A stretch of DNA of 64,000 nt from assembly GCF_023078275.1 (NCBI RefSeq), contig NC_062982.1:6584501-6648500 (forward strand), written 5' to 3'. Shown in pieces: positions 11,701 through 22,174 of the stretch. The DNA comes from Leguminivora glycinivorella (taxonomy: Eukaryota > Arthropoda > Insecta > Lepidoptera > Tortricidae). Both the position numbers and the translations under genes were made by a program. The notes under the pieces were generated by a model. That model did no database searches, was not told the origin of the DNA, and saw only the letters and a list, made by a program, of their open reading frames with translations. Numbering within the stretch: position 1 is the first letter of the stretch; every line of letters starts with the position of its first letter.

Positions 11701-14700
11701 CCAGCGCGCAGCGCTAAACTAGGATACAGATCAGTGATGGGCAAACTTTTTTCATTGCGGGCCAAATTTTGAAGGAATTTTGAGAAGCAGGCCAGATATA
11801 CACCAAGAATGCAGTTTTAGTACAATGTTGGCCATATCACACACTATTTTGAAGAACCGGTGGCGGGCGGGATAAAATCCTTTCGCCGGGGTACTTTGCC
11901 CCCCACTGATATGGATTCACGCGGACTTGGTTTTGCGCAATTCAACTTCATGTGACTATTTTTCATAATGGAAAACCACAACCAACCAACTTCAGTCACC
12001 TTTCTACGGAAAAGCCCACATTTTTTCTTACGTCATCCAACAAGCCAACAGACGCCTGGCGCTTCTTTCATCTAAAAGTGGCTACAAATCCGTCAACATC
12101 CCTACTCATAGTGTTGTGTTCCAGAGCTCAACGAGGGTGCGGTGCTGGTGACGGAAGGACCTTCGGAACTAATTTGTTCCGTCTATTGTCCTTTGAGTCG
12201 TCGGCAACCTGAACCCTCCTTGGAACTTGTACACTCCTTTTTGCTGTGTACTTAACAGTCTTAACACAGCAAAAGGGAGTACAGGTTTCTAATGGGTTGG
12301 CAACGCGCATGTGACACTCCTTGGGTTGCAGGCGTCCATAGGTTACTGTGACCGCTTTCCATCAGGCGGACCGTACACTTGTTTGCCACCGACCCAGTAT
12401 TAAAAAAATCGATCCACCTGCCATCACTCCGTCACTCACTTCATTCCAGATGAAATCCTGCGCCGGATCAGCAGCCGTCCACGACTTGCAGCTCTCCCAG
12501 CTGCCTCGAAGCACCTTCAAAGAGCTGTCTGAACCCCTGCCGATATTCTACTACGACTGGTCCGGACGCACACCTATAGACATGAAGCGGACCGTCAAAC
12601 AGGACCTCTCGGTGTTGGACACTGGCGAGGCGCAGATGGTGTTCATGTGGTGGGACCTTAATATGGATACTGAAGGTATATACTCGTAACACCTAACACC
12701 TAACCAGTACGCCAAATAAACCATATTTTTTGTCTTTTTTTAGGTTTTAATTTTTTCATGAATAAGGCAGCCTTGAAACAAACATTTTCCCCAAATCGCT
12801 GCCAGTGGCCAGTTCTCTGGTCGTAATGGAGATGTCTATAAGCGCCGATCAATCTTTACACCGCTGACTAATAGACGCGCACTTGTCTCCATGGCCTAAG
12901 ATCATAACGCCAAACGCCGCAAACATTTAGCTATGACGGCATATTTGCGACGTTTGAGGCTTTGGGCGAGGATGCAAGCCGTCTCTTTTATTGACCTCTT
13001 TCATTCCAGGAAAAATCTGCCTCAGCTGCGCTCCCTGGTGGGCCCATCCCGACGCCAACTTGACAATAGAGCGACCCCAAGACTCCATCCCCTGGCGAGA
13101 CCACTGGATGCAAGCCGTCTACTACCTCCCACAACCACTCCCCGTCAGCAAATCCTCAGAGGTCACCCTCATATCCTGCCAGGACGAATACTCCCTCTGG
13201 TTCTACCTTGAAGACCAGAACACCAAGTACAAGAATCACAAAAGACCTATCTGCGAATGCGGAGTACATATGGCCTTATCCAGAACACATGTCTCATACC
13301 TGAACGATGGAAAACGCAGCAAGAAATTCCTAGCGCAGATAAAAGAGGAGTTGAATAACCATTCAGTTGTTCTAGACCTAAATGGAAGCAGTTTCTTAGG
13401 ATTAGCTGCTGCTAAAATGGGAGCCAAAATGGTTTACATAGTCGAAGATATGAGTATAAACTTAGGGATTTTAACGGACTATGCTTCAGAAAACGGTATA
13501 AGCAATGTGAAGTTTATTCCAGAAGTTAATGAAGAAGTTTTAAAAGATTTAACTTTAGTTGTTGCTGATCCAAGTTTCAGCAGTGCGATACTTCCTTGGG
13601 AGAATTTGAAGTCCGCTTTCATTCTCTACAAGTACCGGGATAGTGTTAAGGCCCATGTGGAGATGGTGCCGGAGGCCTGTGAGTTCTGGGCGATGCCTGT
13701 AGAGTTTCAGGATTTGCAGAAGATCAGGATACCCTTGGGGAGGTGCGAGGGGATTGATATGGGCATTTTTGATGAACTTGTTGAGGTGAAAATTTTATTG
13801 ATAATTTCTACTGATTTGTTCTCATTGAACATTTGATTACTCTTTATTATCATTTAATTTCAGAGGTCCCGCATTATAAGCGACGCGGAATTGGAAGCGC
13901 AGCCGTTATGGGAGTACCCGTGTCACTGCCGCGGCGCCCCTCGCAAATTGATAGAAATCGACCTACGCTGCCTTAAGCAAACTTACGCTGCCAACGACTC
14001 ATTCACTTTGTAAGTAGTTCTACTTTCTACGTTAAAGGTCTCTGCCCTTTACACCATATACCATGACCGTAGTTATCCCGACATTTGCCACGGCTCATGG
14101 GAGCCTGAGGTCCGCTTTGACTACTAATCCCAAGATTTGGCGTAGGCACCAGTTTGACGAAAGCGACTGCCATCTGACCTTCCAACCCGAAAGGTAACTA
14201 GGCCTTATTGGAATTAGTCCGGTTTCCTCACGATGTTTTCCTTCACCGAAAAGCGACTGGCAAATATCAAATGACATTTCGCACATAAGTTCAGAAAAAC
14301 TCATTGGTACGAGCCGGGGTTCCAACCCGCGAAGGTCGCATGCTCTTACCGCTAGACCACCAGCGCTTTTTTCTTTGTAATATTAAGTATGCTAATTTCC
14401 AATCATATTCAAGGCCACTGTAAATAAATATTCACCAAATAGCAAAACTTATTGTAATTTAGAATATCGTCACTACTTTTAAAAAATCTCGTATCTCACG
14501 CTGTTCCTCAAAGTTAAAAAGCAGTAAGTCTATATGCATTCAATACATACGTACTACAATTTTCTTTTCATTGACAGACGAAGATAACGATATGATTATT
14601 GCGATTTTAACTATAAAACTCCCGTGAGACTCAAACATATTTAAAAAGATTTTAAGCGGGTTACTCACGTATTAAGTCGATATAACGTTCGACGAAACAT

Positions 14701-16781
14701 GTCGACGAAACATGATTACCTATTGCGCTTTTGTCAACAGTGAATCGGACGCCAGGGTGAACGGCTTCGCCTTATGGGCGGTATGGAAAGTGGGCGGCAA
14801 GGGCATCAGCTGTGGACCCGTGGATTACCCCAGCGTTGGACAGCGCGTGGAGTGGGACACGCATAGCAGACAAGCTGTTAAAATACTGGTATGTACCTAC
14901 CTACATTTGTGCTTATCATTATAAGGACCTTTTTGGTAAAAAACACCATGTATAATGTGCCACTTCTTGGTGAAATTTCGTAGCTCAGAAGTGGCACTGC
15001 ATGTACTCGAAACCTTTACGATAATAAGCAGGTATGACAATGTCAGTTGGGGCACAGTATAATAAAGAGTACTATCGTACAGTATGGCCATTCCCGCTCC
15101 CCGCTGAAAGTGCCGCCCCCCTCTCGGTTACCTCACAGTTACCGCCTGTCAAAAACGCTAACAGTCGACCTGTCATATTTCACTCATCCAAGCATAGTAC
15201 GCGTTCACCTACACGAGATTAGACTGTGTGCTAGGAACGCGCCTCTTTCATATATGTATTTGATCGCCAGTGTCCGAGGTGTGCCCGTGGGGGGCTACCC
15301 CAGCGCTGGGCAACGCGTGGCAAGATTATAGTAATCTTATGTGTACACTCCACTTGTAGGTCACTTCTAGAGATCAAGTAATTCACGTAGACGCGCAATT
15401 TTGAGATATTTCATTGGATTTCCTTGAAAAGTGTAACTTCTATTACAGATGTAATGCGAAAAGATTTGCCTTCGTATTGTTACGGAAACGTACGAACGTG
15501 TCATTTCAGTCAGTCAGTACAAGTTGTACAGAAAACGGCCATAAAAAATGCACAGCGGTCTTTGGAAAGAGACAATTAACATCACATAAGCAAGAAAGAG
15601 ACAACGCTCTACGAAGACGAAAACCGATGTGCATTCTTTATGGCCGTTTACTGTACTGACATTGACTGAACTAGCATGACAAATAGGCTACTAGACTCAT
15701 ATCGAATTTGGCAGAATAAATGATTGTCTTCTGTAGTATTTGATATAAAAAAAACGATATTTATAGATTTTGGATATTAAAAGTGTATGATGACTACGTA
15801 TTTTCGATTAAAACTGTGTAGCCACCGAAAACGTTGTCAGCGATGTAGTGACATCATCGAATTCGAACCTTACTGCATGTCAAAACAATCACTGACATAT
15901 AACTGACATATTGAACTTTGACTTTGAATTTTTAAGTATGAAGGCATAATCATACTTAAAAAGTCAGTAAATGTTGTTTTCGAGTAGAATGCCCGATGCA
16001 CAGATAATCTATAGATTAATATGACTGTGTTGTTTTCGCCTGATAACGTAAAAGTATACTTTAAAAATATTTTTTGCTGTTTTTAAGTCATAATGTATTT
16101 ATATATTATATATATATCGTTGTCTGAGTACCCACAACACAAGCCTTCTTGAGCTTACCGTGGGCCTCAGTCAATCTGTGTAAGAATGTCCTATAATATT
16201 TATTTATTATTATTATTATTTATTTATTTATAATAAAATATGGTAATATTTTATTTCGGTTCATTGGACACTACTCAATCATGTAAGATAGACTTTAAGA
16301 AAGGGTCAAGTAGTCTATACGGAAAATACGAAGGAAACCCTTTTCGCACTACATCGTGGCCCGTTTCTCGAAAGATACAAGCCTTGTATTACAAGTGTGT
16401 TTCCATGACAACCCATACGATTTGACAGTTCGCGCACTTGTAATACAAGGCTTTTACCTTTCGAATGGCAAACGCCGCAGAAAACTGGCTCTGGCGCCAA
16501 TGCTCCGATCGTAGCCGAATGGCAAACGCCATTGCAGCAAAATGCATTTTCTGGCTCTTTTAATCCTTAGATATGTGCGCCAATGCTCAAGAGCGATAGA
16601 GATAGATTGCACTTCTGCGGCATCGCAGAAATGCCAATCGGCTTCGGGGCCTGTATTGTTGAACCTCTTCCAGCAACGAGCACACTCGGTGGGACGCGGA
16701 GACTCGTGGAGCTACCAGCTGGTCTGCGACCTGGACAAAGGGCAGTTCAACGTCAAACTAGACCTGCACAAAGCTGAATAA
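8797..16781 (+). CDS. PRMT7: Protein arginine N-methyltransferase 7
   Basis: Transfers methyl groups from S-adenosylmethionine to arginines; PRMT7 is the monomethylating (type III) family with two tandem methyltransferase modules. Exons: 8797-9010, 10246-10491, 11185-11363, 12450-12675, 13010-13785, 13864-14009, 14741-14888, 16674-16781. Phases close exactly to 680 aa, close to the usual PRMT7 length. The first module has the SAM-binding VLDIGTGTG (residues about 68-76), the acidic CEAF at about 93, and a double-E loop TEVFDTELIGEG with E144 and E153. WRDHWMQAVYY is the THW-loop region. The second module keeps the fold (VLDLNGSSFLGLAAAK) but has lost the glycine motif, as expected for the inactive half. 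Introns hold a family A repeat, a GC-rich foldback, a LINE fragment and two SINEs. A possible ATTAAA poly(A) signal follows the stop. Confidence 0.97.
9161..9713 (+). repeat. Interspersed repeat (family A), copy 1
   Basis: About 550 bp in PRMT7 intron 1. It begins TTTTTTAGGGTTCCGTAG, contains a GTCC microsatellite at about 9217-9243, and ends CACGCTCTTGGCCGGTTTTT. Near-identical copies are at 26704-27262 and 35156-35889. No protein is encoded. The conserved ends mark it as a mobile unit of unknown class. Confidence 0.8.
9897..10149. mobile_element. GC-rich foldback element in PRMT7 intron 1
   Basis: Two arms of about 100 bp start GCGTCGCGTGTCTCGGGGCG and are complementary through a TCAGTACATTTTGTATAGGA block. 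The centre is a GC-rich CGCGCC stretch. The right end lies 96 bp from the exon 2 acceptor. Several open frames here are by-products of the high GC content. Confidence 0.8.
10660..11006 (-). mobile_element. RTE-type LINE 3' end in PRMT7 intron 2
   Basis: Minus-strand frame of about 115 residues with RNEEIRKKTKLTDAL, KWKWAGHLAR and KRWVDDIVKVAGRNWM. These are typical of the C-terminal end of RTE-like reverse transcriptase ORFs in Lepidoptera. The frame is still open but lacks the polymerase palm, so it is a 5'-truncated dead copy. Confidence 0.85.
11390..11707 (-). mobile_element. tRNA-derived SINE, copy 1
   Basis: On the minus strand it begins GCGCTGGTAGCCTAGCAGTA with an A-box-like stretch and a B-box-like GGTTCGAACCTCGG, as in a tRNA-headed SINE. 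The body is shared with 14070-14366 (minus) and 41610-41853 (plus). It sits in PRMT7 intron 3. Confidence 0.85.
14070..14366 (-). mobile_element. tRNA-derived SINE, copy 2
   Basis: Same family as 11390-11707, in the same orientation, in PRMT7 intron 6. The B-box region is altered (GGGTTGGAACCC). Confidence 0.82.
14463..14592. mobile_element. Foldback MITE (ATATCGTCACTACTTT family), partial copy 2
   Basis: Matches one side and the centre of the element at 4648-4834 in inverted orientation, then stops short of the outer end. In PRMT7 intron 6. Confidence 0.65.
15048..15280 (+). repeat. Interspersed repeat (family K), copy 2
   Basis: Reverse-orientation sister of 3206-3444, in PRMT7 intron 7. 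Its right end runs directly into a short stretch resembling PRMT7 exon 7. Confidence 0.75.
15508..15668. mobile_element. Foldback MITE in PRMT7 intron 7
   Basis: Imperfect inverted repeats: TCAGTCAGTCAGTACAAG with AACGGCCATAAAAAATGCACA on the left, TGTGCATTCTTTATGGCCGT with GTACTGACATTGACTGA on the right. No clear target duplication. Confidence 0.65.
16120..16230 (+). mobile_element. LINE 3' UTR remnant with TTATT tail
   Basis: GAGTACCCACAACACAAGCC followed by TCAATCTGTGTAAGAATGTC and a TTTATTTATTATT tail. A related end lies at 56325-56402. Recurrence and tail suggest the 3' terminus of a non-LTR retrotransposon; no coding part remains. Confidence 0.5.
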
Positions 16782-16814
16782 CTTGAATTTGTTGCATTCC
16801 TACAATATAAATTT

Positions 16815-16820
16815 ATTAAA
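16815..16820 (+). terminator. Possible PRMT7 poly(A) signal ATTAAA
   Basis: ATTAAA lies 34 bp after the PRMT7 stop codon, in AT-rich sequence and before the family B repeat begins at 16843. Confidence 0.45.
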
Positions 16821-16842
16821 TGTATGTTAATTATACGACGTG

Positions 16843-17311
16843 TTTTTAGGGTTCCGTACCAAAAAGGTACAAAGGGAACCTGGCAATGGCGCCGCTCTGT
16901 CCGTCTGTCTGTAACATTTCTAAATATCTTGATAACTACTTATACTACTACTACTTATAATTTGTTGTAGAAAAAAAATATTTATGAAAGAAAATATAAA
17001 AAAAAAGTAATTATATCGTACTTAAAATGAATACGAGATTATACGTAAATAAATTTATTTCAAATAAAGTAAAAGCTGTTTTCAAATAAAGTAAATCGGT
17101 CAACATCATAAAGAATTATCCCTGAAAAACCAATATGCAAATTAGTTAGCGAATTCACCGAGATATGGCGCTGTACCTATAGTATAGGTAATTATACTCA
17201 AGTCTTTAAAGTTATACATTATGAGAAACATGACATTTTTTTAACTATTGTTAGTTTGTACGAATACAGAACCCTCGGTGGGCTAGTCCGACTCGCACTT
17301 GGCCGGTTTTT
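16843..17311 (+). repeat. Interspersed repeat (family B), copy 1
   Basis: Starts TTTTTAGGGTTCCGTACC and ends GTCCGACTCGCACTTGGCCGG plus T-tract. It shares both end signatures with family A but has a different body. It begins 62 bp after the PRMT7 stop. Confidence 0.8.
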
Positions 17312-17466
17312 AACACGCTTTTATTAGGTCGTCGTGTATGTAACTAACTATGTAATGGAATCTGCGGAGGCTAATTTAACCATCTTCCAAGGATCGTAGC
17401 GTAATGAAAATTGGCAGCTGTATGTAGTTCTGATGACAATACAATAATATGATACTGTTGAACTGA

Positions 17467-18540
17467 TCTGATGATGGAGCCGGAAGATATGAACTGGAAC
17501 TACATGATGGAACATCGTATCATAGCTGTTTTTGGGTTTCTTAGAAAAGTCTTGTAATGAACTTTGACTACGATTAGGTTTCAAGGTCTGATGATGGAGC
17601 CGGAAGATATGAACTGGAACTACATGATGGAACATCGTATCATAGCTGTTTTTGGGTTTCTTAGAAAAGTCTTGTAATAAACTTTGACTACGATTAGGTT
17701 TCAAGGTCTGATGATGGAGCCGGAAGATATGAACTGGAACTACATGATGGAACATCGTATCATAGCTGTTTTTGGGTTTCTTAGAAAAGTCTTGTAATGA
17801 ACTTTGACTACGATTAGGTTTCAAGGTCTGATGATGGAGCCGGAAGATGTGAACTGGAACTACATGATGGAACATCGTATCATAGCTGTTTTTGGGTTTC
17901 TTAGAAAAGTCTTGTAATAAACTTTGACTACGATTAGGTTTCAAGGTCTGATGATGGAGCCGGAAGATATGAACTGGAACTACATGATGGAACATCGTAT
18001 CATAGCAGTTTTTGGGTTTCTTAGAAAAGTCTTGTAATGAACTTTGACTACGATAAGGTTTCAAGGTCTGATGATGAAGCTGGAAGATATGACCTGGAAC
18101 TACATGATGGAACATCGTATCATAGCTGTTTTTGGGTTTCTTAGAAAAGTCTTGTAATAAACTTTGACTACGATTAGGTTTAAAGGTCTGATGATGAAGC
18201 TGGAAGATATGACCTGGAACTACATGATGGAACATCGTATCATAGCTGTTTTTGGGTTTCTTAGAAAAGTATTGTAATGAACTTTGACTACGATTAGGTT
18301 TCAAGGTCTGATGATGGAGCCGGAAGATATGAACTGGAACTACATGATGGAACTTCGTATCATAGCTGTTTTCTGGTTTCTTAGAAAAGTCTTATAATGA
18401 ACTTTGACCACGACTAGGTTTCAAGGTCTGATAATGAAGCCCGAAGATTGGCACTGGCATTCCATGATGGCATATCGTATCATAGTTGTGTTTGCGCTTG
18501 TGAGAAAGGCCACGTAATGAACTTTGAACGTTACGTTTTC
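17467..18540. repeat. 120-bp satellite array, nine units
   Basis: Nine head-to-tail units of exactly 120 bp, phased for example at 17581, 17701, 17821, 17941, 18061, 18181, 18301 and 18421. Central units differ by only a few bases and the last two diverge, the usual pattern of homogenisation by unequal exchange. At one site the units alternate GTAATGA and GTAATAA over six consecutive units, which suggests a 240-bp dimer was the amplified unit. Since 120 is a multiple of 3, the minus strand stays open for over 300 codons as 40-residue repeats containing KPNRSQSSLQDFSKKPKNSY. There is no sign that this is a gene. Confidence 0.95.
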
Positions 18541-18569
18541 AACGTTATAACAAACCTATTATTGACCGA

Positions 18570-21308
18570 AGCGAAGCGAGGCCTAAGTTAGGTTAGAGTT
18601 TTCTTGCGACCCTTATGAGCGGAAAAAGGAAAGACCGAATAAGTATCTAAACTAAGTCAGGTAAGGGTCTTTTTTGTGACCCTTAAATATGTAGCCCAGG
18701 TCGCGGGCTAGCGTCCACATGCTTACAAAAGAAAAATTGATAACAAAAGCAAAATTGGGGGGGGGGCAAAGCCCCCGCAAAAAAGAAAGATCAACGTAGT
18801 GTGTAAAATAAGTTGGGCTACTTTTTTTGTGACCCTTAAGAGCAAAAGTAAGAGGGGCTCGGGGGGCGAAGAGAATAAAAGAAAGATCAATGTAATATTT
18901 AAAATAAGTTGGGTAAGGGTTTTCTTGTGACCCTTACGAGCAAATAAAGGGGGCTCGGGGGCAAAGCCCCCACATAAAAGAAGATCAACGTAATATTTAA
19001 AATAAACCCCCCGCAAAAAAAAGGATCAACAAAGTATGTAAAATAAGTTGGGTTAGGGTTTTCTTGTGACCCTTAAGAGCAAAACTAAAGGGGTTCGGGG
19101 GCGAAGACCCCCGCATAAAAGAAAGATCAACGTAGTATTTAAAATAAGTTTGGTTAGGGTTTTCTTGTGACCCTTAAAAGCAAAGAAAGGGGGCTCGGGG
19201 GCGAAGCCCCCCGCATAAAAAAATGATCAATGTAATATTTAAAATAAGTTGGGTTAGGGTTTTCTTGTGACCCTTAAGAGGAAAGAAAGGGGGCCTCGGG
19301 GGCGAAGCCCCGGCATAAAAGGAAGATCAATGTAATTTTTAAAATAAGTTGGGCTAGGGTTTTCTTGTGACCCTTAAGAGCAAAAGTAAGGGGGGCTCGG
19401 GGGGCGAAGCCCCCCGCATAAAAGAAAGATCAACCTAATATTTAAAATAAGTTGGGTTAGGTTTTCTTGTGACCCTTAAGAGCAAAAGTAAGGGGGCTCT
19501 CGGGGGCGAAGCCCCCGCATAAAAGAAGATCAACGTAATATTTAAAATAAGTTGGGTTAGGGTTTTCTTGTGACCCTTAAGTGCAAAAGTAAGGGGGGCT
19601 CGGGGGGCGAAGCCCCCCGCATAAAAGAAAGATCAACGTAATATTTAAAATAAGTTGGGTTAGGGTTTTCTTGTGACCTTTAAGAGCAACAAAAGGGGGG
19701 CTCGGGCGGCGAAGCCCCCCGCATAAAAGAAAGATCAATGTAATATTTAAAATAAGTTGGGTTAGGGCTTGTGACCCTTAAGAGCAAAAGTAAGGGGGGC
19801 TCGGGGGGCGAAGCCCCCCGCATAAAAAAAGACCAACGTAATATTTAAAATAAATTAGGTTAGGGTTTTCTTGTGACCCTTAAGTGCAAAAGTAAGGGGG
19901 GCTCGGGGGGCGAAGCCCCCGCATAAAAGAAATATCAACGTAATATTTAAAATAAGTTGGGTTAGGGTTTTCTTGTGACCCTTAAGAGCAAAGAAAGGGG
20001 GCTCGGGGGGCGAAGCCCCCGCAAAAAAAAAAAAAAGGATCATCGTAGTATGTAAAATAAGTTGGGTTAGGGTTTCTTGTGACCCTTAAGAACAAAACTA
20101 AGGGGGGTTCGGGGGGCGAAGCCCCCCGCAAAAAAAAAAAAAAAAAATATCAACGTAGTATTCAAAATAAGTTGGTTTAGGGTTTTCTTGTGACCCTCAA
20201 GAGTATATAAACAAAAGGGGGCTCGGGGGCGAAGCCCCCGCATAAAAGAAAGATCAACGTAGTATTTAAAATAAGTTGGGTTAGGGTTTTCTTGTGACCC
20301 TTAAGAGCAAAAGTAGTAGGGGGCTCGGGGGCAAAGCCCCCACAGCCCCCGCATAAAAGAAGATCAACGTAATATTTAAAATAAATTAGGTTAGGGTTTT
20401 CTTGTGACCCTTAAGTGCAAAAAGTAAGGGGGCTCGGGGGCGAAGCCCCCGCATAAAAGAAAGATCAACGTAATATTTAAAATAAGTTGGGTTAGGGTTT
20501 TCTTGTGACCCTTAAGAGCAAAGAAAGGGGGCTCGGGGGCGAAGCCCCCCGCAAAAAAAAGGATCATCGTAGTATGTAAAATAAGTTGGGTTAGGGTTTC
20601 TTGTGACCCTTAAGAACAAAACTAAGGGGGGTTCGGGGGCGAACTAATGTAAAATAAGTTGGGGGGGGCCCCCGCAAAAAAAAAAAAAATTCGGGGGCGA
20701 AGCCCCCGCAAGAGTATATAAACAAAAGGGGGCTCGGGGGCGAAGCCCCCGCAAAAAAATATCAACGTAGTATTCAAAATAAGTTGGTTTAGGGTTTTCT
20801 TGTGACCCTCAAGAGTATATAAACATAAAAAAGGGGGCTCTTGTGACCCTTAAGTGCAAAAGTAAGGGGGGGCTCGGGGGCGAAGCCCCCGCATAAAAGA
20901 AAGATCAACGTAGTATTTAAAATAAGTTGGGTTAGGGTTTTCTTGTGACCCTTAGAGCAAAGCAAAAGTAAGGGGGGCTCTAAGGGGGCAAAGCCCCCAC
21001 AAAAAGAAGATCAACGTAATATTTAAAATAAATTAGGTTAGGGTTTTTTTCTTGTGACCCTTAAGTAGCAAAAGTAAGTTGGGTTAGGGGGGCTCGGGGG
21101 CGAAGCCCCCGCATAAAAGAAAGATCAACGTAATATTTAAAATAAGTTGGGTTAGGGTTTTCTTGTGACTCTTAAGAGCAAAGAAAGGGGGGCTCGGGGG
21201 GCGAAGCCCCCCGCATAAAAGAAAGATCAATGTAATATTTAAAATAAGTTGGGTTAGGGCTTTCTTGTGACCCTTAAGAGCAAAAGTAAGGGGGCAAAAG
21301 TAAGGGCT
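18570..21308. repeat. ~100-bp GC-hairpin satellite array, about 25 units
   Basis: Roughly 25 units of 99-105 bp over 2.7 kb. A typical unit is GTTGGGTTAGGGTTTTCTTG, then TGACCCTTAAGAGCAAAAG, then a G/C block, then GCATAAAAGAAAGATCAACG. The G/C block usually contains GGGGGCGAAGCCCCC, a perfect stem around a GAA loop. Units near 20640-20850 and 20950-21090 are scrambled by internal duplications. The array follows the 120-bp satellite after about 30 bp and shares no sequence with it. Confidence 0.95.
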
Positions 21309-21742
21309 TTATCAACGAAAAATTTCACGCCACGCCACTGCTAAGCACGTCGCGAAGGTCTACAGATCCCAGAGCCACTATCAGTCTTTTAGTTGCTTAG
21401 CAAACTGTCGCGTCCACGTTCCATAATCAGGTTCAACCCCACGCAAATATACTAGAGAGCGACTGAGAAAATTCAACCTTTTGTCTCTTTCCTACTCTGT
21501 AAGATGAAATCCTTAAGTTCTGTATTGCATTAATCTTCAAATTAGCGCAGCACTATGAAAAAAATTTTAAATGAATGACTTTATTGCGATAAACTTGGTA
21601 CCTATACATCAGGTGGTATTAATTCTTATTAAGCAATAGCAATACGTGTTAAGCCACAAATGGCTTGCGAAATTCGCCTACTTGAAATAATATTTTTGTT
21701 TAAATTTTAAATATATTTCATTATAAACGACTAAAAAGTATA

Positions 21743-22174
21743 AAATAAATTTATAGTTTAAAAAACTCTAGAAAACACGCTTTTATAAATGCACGTAAAA
21801 GCCAAAAATAAATTATGGATCGTTCAAGTTGTCTCTATTGCTGGGATGAAGAGTAAACTATGTGCTTTTAATTATAATATTTGATTGTAAAAGCGTGGGG
21901 CGCTGTAACAGGAAAAACTTTTTGTATAACTTGCTGAGAAATCAAGTTAAGCTATATTACGAGAAGCAGTTTACACAGATTGGCGCGCTAACTGGACTTG
22001 CAGCACGACTGCAGCGCCCCACGCTTTTACAATCAAATATTATAATTAAAAGCACATAGTTTACTCTTCATCCCAGCAATAGAGACAACTTGAACGATCC
22101 ATAATTTACTTTTGGCTTTTACGTGCATTTATAAAAGCGTGTTTTCTAGAGTTTTTTAAACTATAAATTTATTT
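21743..22174. repeat. 432-bp foldback with near-perfect 163-bp arms
   Basis: Arm 21743-21905 is the reverse complement of 22012-22174; by eye I find only about one mismatch. The spacer is 106 bp. Arm tips read GGGGCGCTG and CAGCGCCCC. No open frame of note and no clear target duplication. It may be a foldback transposon or a hairpin-RNA source. Confidence 0.92.

Noticed and set aside
17348..18304. 318-residue open frame of 40-residue repeats on the minus strand
   Set aside because: It follows exactly from a 120-bp satellite whose period is a multiple of three; no domain, splice sites or codon signature.
18570..21308. Telomere-like repeats (TTAGG/TTAGGG in each unit)
   Set aside because: TTAGG occurs once per ~100-bp unit, not in tandem, and single-copy genes lie on both sides.
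17467..21308. CRISPR-like regular repeats
   Set aside because: Units are contiguous and homogeneous without unique spacers, and the host is an animal.
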